Assembly: GCA_900113385.1 (NCBI GenBank)
Contig: FOPE01000023.1
Span: forward strand, 1 to 47,599
From: Lachnospiraceae bacterium C7
GTDB lineage: Bacteria; Bacillota; Clostridia; Lachnospirales; Lachnospiraceae
Direction: 5' to 3'
DNA: 47,599 nucleotides
Shown here: in pieces, positions 15,772 to 23,641 of the stretch
How the letters are laid out: the number at the start of each line of letters is the position of its first letter
Numbering within the stretch: the stretch's first letter is position 1
Position numbers and translations under genes: made by a program
Notes under the pieces: model-generated
Database searches by the model: none
What the model was told of the DNA's origin: nothing
What the model saw: the letters and a program-made list of their open reading frames with translations, nothing else

Positions 15772-17418
15772 TTAATTAAACATTTCACGCCTTCTTATTA
15801 GTACAACTGTTGTAAATATAAGTATAATTACCACAACTACCTTGTAAGAACCATCAATTGTTTTTGTATCTACTGTTTTGTCTTCTAATTTTTTAAGTCC
15901 GCTTCCCATAAATTTTTCTTTAATATGGAAAAAGTCTTTTAATCTTTGAACTTCTGATTTAAAAGTAGTTCTTTTCCTATCTACTTCATAGCCTGCAGAA
16001 TCTTTTCTTGTAAGCATTCTACTATTTTTTCCGTAAACACTTGACCAACGACTCCAATCTCTTAAGCCAGCATTACCTATATATTTATATACATCATCAA
16101 TATACTTATCTAGGTTTTTAGCCGAAAAGATACCGTTTTTCATTTCTTCGTATCGAGACTCTAGCAAACTTACATATTCTTTGGATTTAACCAGTTGGCA
16201 AAACCATGGGTGCTCTTGAAAAAGAACATTTTCTGGATTGTTTATTTCGTAAGGATAGTTATCCATGGCACCATCATAATCCCAAAGCGGTCCCATTTTC
16301 AGTTTACTAGTTCCGTCTCTATACATGTATGTTGAATTGTTTCCAGCGTCATAGTTTCCAAAAAGCTCGTTGAAAACGAAATAATCTACAAAAGATTGTG
16401 TATCCAAATAATTCGGCCACGTTGAAAACTCTTTCATATCGCTAGAATACAGGACCCTCTCTATCTTATCTATATCATTTTGAATATAGTTGAAAGCTTT
16501 TTTATCTAACGCATCATGTTTTGGATATAAAATTGAAATTCGTCCATATGTTAAGTTATTTTGATCCCCGTAAGTTGATAATTGGACATCATTTTCATTT
16601 TTTCTATCTCGACATAATAAATAACTTACTACGTCATCCTTTCCTGGATGATATTTTCCGATATTAACACGATTCTTATCCCTTTCAATTTTTTCCATCA
16701 TAAGGTACAACCCTTGATACTTATAACCACTTCCATCTTTAAATATTACTTCACAATATTTACATTCTGGAGTATTTGGAAACATTGAACTACCTAGGTT
16801 ATAAGACATATAGTTCCTTATAAGGGACATATCAATCATTGAAACATTAAGAATCCAATTATTGCTTGCTCCCATACCCATGCAATTAACCTTACGATTA
16901 TTGCCTTTATCATCTAACATTTTTATACCAAACTGTTTTTTTTCGAATTCAATAGATGAATTACCTCTATATTTAATTTTCATTTTTGACGTTTCCGCCG
17001 GAGCATCACTTAATTTATTTTTGTTGTTGTCGTTATCTATAATTGAAATTTCACCATGTACAAATGGATCATCTTTTGATTCTGTAATAGTTACTTTTTC
17101 AACTTCTTTTTTACCTTTTTTTTCAACTGTTCTTGTAAATTTCTTTGTTACTGGAATTTCTTGTTTTCCAATGTCAATAACCACAAGTGGTAAATGACTT
17201 ACAAAATTTTTATCTACACTAAAATCTTTATTGATTTTTGTTGTACCAAGCTTTGGATTTGCTCCTTCTTCCATAGCTTTCACATGTTGTTGCTCCCTTG
17301 TCACCTTAATAGTTGAGTCTTCTTCCGGTGTCATTTGATTTTCTATAAAGTGAGCACCAAACATTCCTATAAAAAGGGTACAAACTAAAATCAAGCAAAT
17401 ATGTTTTCTGCCTCTCAT
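15772..17418 (-). CDS. CotH-kinase-family membrane-anchored protein
   Basis: The 548-residue product has an N-terminal signal/anchor (residues about 5-24) and a C-terminal membrane helix (VVVVIILIFTTVVLI) followed by RRREMFN, so the body faces outside. The CotH fold blocks are visible: YRGNSSIEFEKKQFGIKM, ASNNWILNVSMIDMSLIRNY, LMMEKIERDKNRVNIG, VDYFVFNELFGNYDAGNNS and the metal-binding GPLWDYDGAMDN. CotH of B. subtilis is a protein kinase of spore coat proteins; homologues also exist outside spores. An extracellular kinase-like protein in a polymer cluster might use an exported phosphoryl donor or phosphorylate surface components (inference). It is first in module A, just after the terminator at 17463-17523. 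Its SD is weak (GGGG). Confidence 0.88.
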   Translation of the reverse strand: MRGRKHICLILVCTLFIGMFGAHFIENQMTPEEDSTIKVTREQQHVKAMEEGANPKLGTTKINKDFSVDKNFVSHLPLVVIDIGKQEIPVTKKFTRTVEKKGKKEVEKVTITESKDDPFVHGEISIIDNDNNKNKLSDAPAETSKMKIKYRGNSSIEFEKKQFGIKMLDDKGNNRKVNCMGMGASNNWILNVSMIDMSLIRNYMSYNLGSSMFPNTPECKYCEVIFKDGSGYKYQGLYLMMEKIERDKNRVNIGKYHPGKDDVVSYLLCRDRKNENDVQLSTYGDQNNLTYGRISILYPKHDALDKKAFNYIQNDIDKIERVLYSSDMKEFSTWPNYLDTQSFVDYFVFNELFGNYDAGNNSTYMYRDGTSKLKMGPLWDYDGAMDNYPYEINNPENVLFQEHPWFCQLVKSKEYVSLLESRYEEMKNGIFSAKNLDKYIDDVYKYIGNAGLRDWSRWSSVYGKNSRMLTRKDSAGYEVDRKRTTFKSEVQRLKDFFHIKEKFMGSGLKKLEDKTVDTKTIDGSYKVVVVIILIFTTVVLIRRREMFN

Positions 17419-17462
17419 ACTTACCCCAAATCTAGAAATATTTATATTGTTTCTGTATTTAT

Positions 17463-17523
17463 AAAAGACAGCCTAATATATTTTAATAATTTAAAATTTA
17501 AAATTAATTATACTAGGCTGTCT
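17463..17523 (-). terminator. Terminator between the SGNH-GH5 gene and CotH (module B/A boundary)
   Basis: Minus strand AGACAGCCTA paired with TAGGCTGTCT, a long AT-rich loop with internal pairing, then TTTTAT. The short T-run suggests partial termination; CotH starts only 45 nt beyond. Confidence 0.7.
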
Positions 17524-17557
17524 CTTTTATAATGTTATTAAAATATTTATTTTTTTA

Positions 17558-19678
17558 TTATTTTATTGTTTCTAAAAGATCTTTAAATACAACTTTATTT
17601 GTATTTCTATCAAATAAACCGTATTTACCAGTTTCTCCTTCTACATATCCGTTATCCCACCACATATATGGAACATTTGCTTCTTTAAGCTTTGGAATGT
17701 AGTAGTTACACCATGCTACTCTTGATGCCTCATTATTTTTGTCAACGGCACCAAGTTCTGTCATGATAACTGGAACATTATTGGCCTGTGAAAATGTTTT
17801 TACATTATTAACAATATGGTCAATAGAACCTTTATCTTCAACATTATTAGCATCCCAAGTATCCACGCCATCTTTTACTGGAGTTCCATTTTCGCCTTCT
17901 GCAGCAAACTTATATGGATCATATGAGTGAACTGCAACCATTATGTGGCTATCATCTGGAACTGCAATATTTTTTAAGATTTCATCATCTGAGCCATCTC
18001 GGTATCCTGAAACAATTAAATATCTTGTTGCGTTATTTCCCTTTGTAGATCTAACAGTTTCAACAAACATTTTATTTAATACATTAATAGCATCGTATGC
18101 TCCTTGGTTACCTAAGCCCCACTCTAAATCTGTTCCTACTAATCTAACCTCGTTAAAACCTTCGAAAATTAGATGGTCATCGTAGTTTTTAAATTTGTTG
18201 GCAATTTGTTTCCATACAATTTTGCCTTTTCCCATTGTTCTTTGGAAATTAGTAGTACTAATGTCAACCCATGAATCATGATGGATATCAATTACAACAT
18301 ACATATCCTCACTATATGCATAATCAACAACCTCTTTAACATGGTTTAACCATTTTGCGTCTATATCACCATCACCATTGATGTGTTCTTCCCATGTGAT
18401 AGGAATACGAACTGATTTGAATCCATTCTTTTTCAATGTTTTTATAAACGCTTTTGAAACTTTAGGAAGTCCCCAGCTTGTTTCTTGAGCTGTAATAGAC
18501 TTTCCTTGAGTTGATCCATGACAATCTAATGAATTACCAATGTTAATTCCAGGTCCAAGATTTGCTGCAAACTTAAATGCATCTTTTCTTGTTGGATCAA
18601 ACGCTAATGTTTTTGTTCCTTTTTCATCCATCTCTTGTGAGATCTTCTTTCTTTCTTCCTTAGATAATCCCTTTAATGCTTTTTTAACACCATCAAAATA
18701 TCCGAGTTTATCTAATTTTTCATAAATTCCATGTCCAACCTGCTCGTAACCTACTTTATTGTAATGTACAGCATCACTTCTTAAAGATGGGGGAATAACA
18801 CCATTTTTCATGTATTGTTCATCTTCTGTTGTTGGAGTGATATTAGCATTTTTAAGCGCATCTGTTGTTAAATATTCTCTAAGGTTAAAATACTTATCCT
18901 TGTATGTTTTTTTCATAACTTTATCAAATTCTTTAAAATCTTTTGCGCTTCCGCTTGTTAAACCTACAATAAGGTAACGATCAGTGTTTTTTGTTCTTGA
19001 ATTAATGATAGCTTTTTGCTGTTTAATTAAATCATCTAGATTATCATAGCCACCATTTGTTCCTACAAAGACAATAGAAATATAATTTCTATAGCTTTTT
19101 GAAGCAAATGTAGTGATTTTCTCACCACTTTTAACTTGCTGTTCAGAACCTACTTCTGTTCTTTTAAATAAATATCCATCAGCTGGGTTTTCATAACTCT
19201 TCATTCTAATAGTTCCTTTTACTCCAGCAATTGAACATTCATTAATCCCTACATCCGTGTATAATAGTGGTTTAACTGCTCTTCCATCCTTGGAACTCAG
19301 TTTAAAACTAACTTCTGTTGTATCACTTGGAATGGTAAAGTCTTCTGAGACCACCAAAGGAATTCCACCACTTCTTCCTGCAATTGAAAGAGAGTCCTCT
19401 CCGCATGCTCCCATGTTAACAACAGGTATATCACACATGTCCTCTTTAATGTCATTTGCTAAAGTATTTGGGTATGAGCTTCCCTCACCATTGTATCCAA
19501 ATGTAAGGGAATCTCCCCAACATATGATACCTGGCAATGCTTCTGCGACTTCTTTTTTTACATCCTTGGCACTAGTCTTACCAACAAATGGTACTGAAGA
19601 AGTATCGCAGCCTGCTAAGCACATACTTAGTAGTACAACAATTGTCATTAAACCGCTAATCTTTCTTAATTTATACAC
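17558..19678 (-). CDS. Lipoprotein with SGNH esterase domain fused to GH5 endoglucanase
   Basis: The 706-residue product begins at a GTG (AAAGGA 8 nt upstream). A lipoprotein signal ends at LAGC (lipid Cys C24). Residues about 48-330 form an SGNH/GDSL hydrolase (CWGDSLTFG with S57, and the SDAVH Asp-His block near residue 305). Residues about 365-706 form a GH5 catalytic domain: GINIGNSLD, VRIPITW, VVIDIHHDSW, acid/base E510 in GFNEV and nucleophile E641 in MTELG. It should sit on the outer face of the membrane, removing acetyl groups and cutting beta-1,4-glucan. A GH5 glucanase is the expected partner of clostridial cellulose synthase (CcsZ in C. difficile). The fused esterase is unusual and fits the two acetylation pairs in the locus. 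Internal terminators flank the gene. Confidence 0.92.
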   Translation of the reverse strand: MYKLRKISGLMTIVVLLSMCLAGCDTSSVPFVGKTSAKDVKKEVAEALPGIICWGDSLTFGYNGEGSSYPNTLANDIKEDMCDIPVVNMGACGEDSLSIAGRSGGIPLVVSEDFTIPSDTTEVSFKLSSKDGRAVKPLLYTDVGINECSIAGVKGTIRMKSYENPADGYLFKRTEVGSEQQVKSGEKITTFASKSYRNYISIVFVGTNGGYDNLDDLIKQQKAIINSRTKNTDRYLIVGLTSGSAKDFKEFDKVMKKTYKDKYFNLREYLTTDALKNANITPTTEDEQYMKNGVIPPSLRSDAVHYNKVGYEQVGHGIYEKLDKLGYFDGVKKALKGLSKEERKKISQEMDEKGTKTLAFDPTRKDAFKFAANLGPGINIGNSLDCHGSTQGKSITAQETSWGLPKVSKAFIKTLKKNGFKSVRIPITWEEHINGDGDIDAKWLNHVKEVVDYAYSEDMYVVIDIHHDSWVDISTTNFQRTMGKGKIVWKQIANKFKNYDDHLIFEGFNEVRLVGTDLEWGLGNQGAYDAINVLNKMFVETVRSTKGNNATRYLIVSGYRDGSDDEILKNIAVPDDSHIMVAVHSYDPYKFAAEGENGTPVKDGVDTWDANNVEDKGSIDHIVNNVKTFSQANNVPVIMTELGAVDKNNEASRVAWCNYYIPKLKEANVPYMWWDNGYVEGETGKYGLFDRNTNKVVFKDLLETIK

Positions 19679-19722
19679 TTTTTTGTCCTTTCTGGCAAAA
19701 TCAGTTATTTTTCTTAAACTTC

Positions 19723-19759
19723 AAAAATCAAGGATGCAATAAAAATTATGCATCCTTGA
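19723..19759 (-). terminator. Internal terminator between DHHW (module B) and the SGNH-GH5 gene
   Basis: Minus strand perfect 11-bp stem (TCAAGGATGCA/TGCATCCTTGA), 10-nt AT loop, then five Ts. It should reduce expression of the hydrolase relative to the synthase genes upstream. Confidence 0.82.
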
Positions 19760-19785
19760 ATAATATTTTAAGTCTTTAGAATTTT

Positions 19786-21054
19786 CTATTTAGAAGTTTT
19801 AGTGTTTCCTTTTGCAGACTGTGTACCTACTCCGGAATAATCAATTCCTTCGATTAAAGTATTATCATATAAGTTACTTGCACCACTTTCAAAGATTACT
19901 AAATCATAATCACCTTTTTCTAAGATATCACCAAATACACCTTTGTATTTTAAAGACCATACCATATCAATTTCACTACAGTTGTTTGCTAAGAATGTAC
20001 CAACTGGTGCCATGAATGAATCTCTAACTAATAATACCTTTGGTCCTTTTGGATTTAAATTATTAAAGATATAATCTTCAGCATTTACACCATCAAGATA
20101 TGTACTATATCTATCTGAATCGTAAATCTTTTTCTTTGAATCTAAGTTGTAAATTGTAAGTAAGCTATCTACTGTAGGTCCTTTGGCCATTCTATAGTCT
20201 CCTGGAAGACCTTGAGGATTGTATCTTCTAGAAAAATCAGTGTCAAATTTAGGTGTGATAAGTTCAAAATCATCTAAACCTGAATAAGAAACACCAGTTT
20301 CACGACCCATTGATCCAAGGAAATAATCCTTATATGTAGTCACATTGTAATTATTAAGGTTAGTATAATAACCATCTGGATCAATATTCATTTTAAACCT
20401 ATTATTAAGTTCTTTAACAAGAACTTGATATGAATAGAAAGCTGACTTAGTTTTCCAGTGGTGGTCAGTGTTATAGAACACATTTGAGCCTTGGAACTTA
20501 GTCATTTCTGTAGAATAATCTCTATAATCAATATATGATATATTTTCTTTATCCATTGACTTAGTCCACTTATTAAGCAACTTACTACTATCTAAATAAG
20601 GAATTCCACTTCTAAATGTGGATTTGCCATTCATATATTTATCAGGTGGTAATAAAACTAAGAATTTTGCATTATTTTTTTCTGATAAATCTCTTAATTT
20701 TTTTACACGGTTAAAGTTTTGATCAAAGTTATTTAATAAATCTTTGTTTTCTGTGTAAAATAATTCACCTGAGTCTGATTTTACGTAAGTAAAACCATTA
20801 TCTACATCTGTACCGATAAGGTTCTCTACATAACCAAATGTTTCGATAAATGTATATTTATTACTAATATTAGAATTGATAGTGTTTTCTAAAGTTTTTA
20901 CTGACTTTGACAAACTACCAAAGTTCCATTTACAATTTTTGATAGTATCTTTAATTGCAGATCTTTCTGCAATTATATTCATGATTGAGAATACAAATAT
21001 TGACACTAAAAATATTATTGTAAAAATATATTTTTTCAAAAAATGTCTTTGCAT
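19786..21054 (-). CDS. DHHW-family (AlgJ/AlgX-like) O-acetylation protein, module B
   Basis: The 422-residue product is an extracellular protein with one N-terminal membrane anchor (IFTIIFLVSIFVFSIMNII, about residues 10-28). The key blocks are NTDHHWKTKSAF (Asp-His-His) and LLVRDSFMAPVGT (nucleophile Ser). It pairs with the MBOAT gene, whose stop is 20 nt upstream. It is a clear paralogue of the 12956-14281 product, sharing the layout YGTVNRL/FGYVENLIG, PDGYY.NLNNY and F.LGSMGRETGVS/FLGASGRSVGVS. Expected role: final transfer of acetyl to the polymer at the cell surface. Strong GGGGAGGAG site before the ATG. Confidence 0.9.
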   Translation of the reverse strand: MQRHFLKKYIFTIIFLVSIFVFSIMNIIAERSAIKDTIKNCKWNFGSLSKSVKTLENTINSNISNKYTFIETFGYVENLIGTDVDNGFTYVKSDSGELFYTENKDLLNNFDQNFNRVKKLRDLSEKNNAKFLVLLPPDKYMNGKSTFRSGIPYLDSSKLLNKWTKSMDKENISYIDYRDYSTEMTKFQGSNVFYNTDHHWKTKSAFYSYQVLVKELNNRFKMNIDPDGYYTNLNNYNVTTYKDYFLGSMGRETGVSYSGLDDFELITPKFDTDFSRRYNPQGLPGDYRMAKGPTVDSLLTIYNLDSKKKIYDSDRYSTYLDGVNAEDYIFNNLNPKGPKVLLVRDSFMAPVGTFLANNCSEIDMVWSLKYKGVFGDILEKGDYDLVIFESGASNLYDNTLIEGIDYSGVGTQSAKGNTKTSK

Positions 21055-21074
21055 TTTTCTCCTCCCCTTTTTCT

Positions 21075-22508
21075 TTAAAAGTTAAAGTAAATAAATGGAT
21101 TGTAACTACCTCTTACTAAGTATGAAAAAGCTACAACTACTACTGCCATAAGTCCAACTGGATATGCCACTGTGGCAATCGCTGCTGGTACTTTACTCTT
21201 GCTGTCTACGATCTTTTTCTCTAATACTTTTGCAATAGGTGTACAGAGAAGGATTGCAACTACCCAGTAAATCCAGTACTCTCTAACTAACATAAGCGCT
21301 TTTGCACTTAGGAAGCTGTTGTGGTTTAAACCATACATATTTTTTAAATATAAGAATGATTGCTCTAAATCTTTAGATTTGAAGAATACAAATCCCATTA
21401 CAACAACCCATAAAGTATAAATGTGTCTTACTACATTGTTTACTTTACTATTATCAAAATCAATTAATTTTTCTAAGAAAATGAATACGAAGTTCCATAA
21501 TCCCCATAAAATAAATGTCCATTCAGCTCCGTGCCAAACACCTGTAAGTAACCATACGATAAAAATATTTCTAATAAGAATATCTTTATTTTTAACTCTT
21601 GATCCACCAAGTGGGAAGTATACATACTGTTGGAACCATGATGTCATTGAAATATGCCATCTGTTCCAGAAATCTGAAATAGATTTTGCAATGTATGGGT
21701 AATTAAAGTTCTCTTCGAATTTAAATCCAAACATTAAACCTAAACCAATTGCCATATCTGAATAAGCTGAGAAGTCGAAGAAAATCTGAATTGTATATCC
21801 GACTACACCTACCCATGAAAGAGTAACTGGTACGTTTGTACCTTTAACTGCCATTCCAAATACTTGATCTGAAATTGTAGCAAAGTTATTTGAAAGTAAA
21901 ATCTTCTTAGCAAATCCTACTGCAAATCTTGTACAACCAGCACTAAATTTTTCTTTTGTGATTGTACGATTTAAAATCTGATCTGCTACAGTTTTATATT
22001 TTACAATTGGTCCCGCAATTAACTGTGGGAAGAATGAAATATATAATCCTAAATAAAATGGATTTTTCTGTACATCTGCATCTTTTCTATATACGTCTAC
22101 TACGTATGATAAAGCCTGGAATGTAAAGAATGAAATACCAAGTGGTAAAGCAATTTTTGGAACTGGAATAACCTGTGATCCAAATAATGCATTAATATTT
22201 CTAATTACGAATCCTAAATATTTAAATACAAATAAGATTCCTAAGTTAACTGTAATATCTGATACTAAGAAAAACTTCTTTTTTCTAATATCATCATCAT
22301 ATTTATCAACTAGTAATGCAAATACATAGTTTAAAATAATTGACGCAAGCATGATCAATACATATGTTGGTTCACCCCATGCGTAAAAGAACAAACTTGC
22401 TATTAACAAGAATCCATTTTGGAATGGTCTTGAAAATTCTAATATATAATTTCCCAATAAAACTACTGGGAAGAAAAAACATAAAAATATAATACTAGAA
22501 AAAAGCAT
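21075..22508 (-). CDS. MBOAT-family O-acyltransferase (AlgI/DltB-like), module B
   Basis: The 477-residue polytopic protein has VWHGAEWTFILWGLWN (invariant His), FWNRWHISMTSWFQQYVYFP and FFPQLIAGPIVKY. It is the module B partner of the DHHW protein at 19786-21054. Its ATG overlaps the stop of the upstream gene by one base (TAATG), so translation is coupled to the anchored protein gene. That links acetylation tightly to the synthase module. Confidence 0.93.
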   Translation of the reverse strand: MLFSSIIFLCFFFPVVLLGNYILEFSRPFQNGFLLIASLFFYAWGEPTYVLIMLASIILNYVFALLVDKYDDDIRKKKFFLVSDITVNLGILFVFKYLGFVIRNINALFGSQVIPVPKIALPLGISFFTFQALSYVVDVYRKDADVQKNPFYLGLYISFFPQLIAGPIVKYKTVADQILNRTITKEKFSAGCTRFAVGFAKKILLSNNFATISDQVFGMAVKGTNVPVTLSWVGVVGYTIQIFFDFSAYSDMAIGLGLMFGFKFEENFNYPYIAKSISDFWNRWHISMTSWFQQYVYFPLGGSRVKNKDILIRNIFIVWLLTGVWHGAEWTFILWGLWNFVFIFLEKLIDFDNSKVNNVVRHIYTLWVVVMGFVFFKSKDLEQSFLYLKNMYGLNHNSFLSAKALMLVREYWIYWVVAILLCTPIAKVLEKKIVDSKSKVPAAIATVAYPVGLMAVVVVAFSYLVRGSYNPFIYFNF

Positions 22509-23614
22509 TAGATAATATCCTCCTCACTCTTTCTCTTCCTGTCTCTCTTAATGTAGATGTAAAGTCTGATTCCGATAATTGCAGTTCCAATTAGAACAAC
22601 AGCAACAACGAATCTTAAGAAGTTTGCAAATCCTTTTGCCCTAACTCCTTGCAAAGGATATTTTATTGGACTAATCTCACTTGGTGTCTTAAATCCAAAT
22701 GTAGAAGTTTTTGGATTTCTTAACTCTATAACCTTTGTAACGTACATGTTATCTGCAACTTTAACATCAAGTTCAACTTTTCCTACTTTTGCTTTATCTG
22801 TTACTTTAAGACTACCTGTTGTATTAACAGATGTTCCTTTTTTTAATCTATCTCCAGAAAATTCAACAGCTCCATCAGTTTTTGCATCTTGCAATGAATA
22901 ATTGTAAAAAATCTCTCCTTCTAATGGAATCTGCGCTTTTTCATTTCCGTCAACTCTAGCTGTCTCAAAAGTAGTAACTAAATCTACATCAGCACCACTT
23001 TCTTTGTTAATCTTTGTAATTGTAAAATCACACTTTTTCTCTTTTTGTACTACAAATGCAAATGTTGCACCGTATAATTGTTGAAAATCAATTTTTTCAT
23101 CCATTAATTCTCCACAAAGTAAAATTAATGTACCGCTTTCATTTGCCCCGATTTCTACTTGATCGTTTTTTGTTTTATAAATATATGTTTTACCCTTAAC
23201 TCTTTTAGCATAAGTGAATCCTGTCTTTGCCCATTCACCTTTACCATTATTAATGTCATTAAGTGTTGTTTTTAGGAAAATTGGTTTGTTTCCTGTATAG
23301 CTGTAATCTATAGCTATTGCATCGTTCTTTGATACTGAATATAATGCATTGTTTTTAATTACATCTACCGCTAAAGGTTCTAATTTCTTTAACTTAGATG
23401 TATCTAATTCTACTTTTATGTTGTTACTTTGTGTAACATTAGCTTTAAAATTGGCTTTTTTGTCTTTCCATGTACTAATTTTACTATCTACTGGTAAAAT
23501 CTCTGTAACGTTACTGTTAGCGGCAAAGACTACATTGTCTCTACCCACTAACACAACACCAATAATAAAAATTACACACAAAGCAGCTTTCAATAATTCA
23601 TGTATGTATTTCAT
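22508..23614 (-). CDS. Secreted, tail-anchored cellulose-synthase-associated protein (BcsB/CcsB-like position)
   Basis: The 368-residue product has a cleavable-looking signal (LLKAALCVIFIIGVVLVG..VVFAAN, about residues 8-32) and an all-beta-looking extracellular region of about 290 residues. A C-terminal membrane helix (FVVAVVLIGTAIIGIRLYIYI) and a basic tail (KRDRKRKSEED) complete it. No family motif was recognised. The topology (outside body, single C-terminal helix) and its place 27 nt after the GT2 gene match BcsB, the partner needed by Gram-negative BcsA, though it is about half as long. A CcsB-like accessory role is therefore the best inference. Confidence 0.75.
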   Translation of the reverse strand: MKYIHELLKAALCVIFIIGVVLVGRDNVVFAANSNVTEILPVDSKISTWKDKKANFKANVTQSNNIKVELDTSKLKKLEPLAVDVIKNNALYSVSKNDAIAIDYSYTGNKPIFLKTTLNDINNGKGEWAKTGFTYAKRVKGKTYIYKTKNDQVEIGANESGTLILLCGELMDEKIDFQQLYGATFAFVVQKEKKCDFTITKINKESGADVDLVTTFETARVDGNEKAQIPLEGEIFYNYSLQDAKTDGAVEFSGDRLKKGTSVNTTGSLKVTDKAKVGKVELDVKVADNMYVTKVIELRNPKTSTFGFKTPSEISPIKYPLQGVRAKGFANFLRFVVAVVLIGTAIIGIRLYIYIKRDRKRKSEEDII

Positions 23615-23641
23615 TATTTAACTCCTTATGTAAACTCCCGA

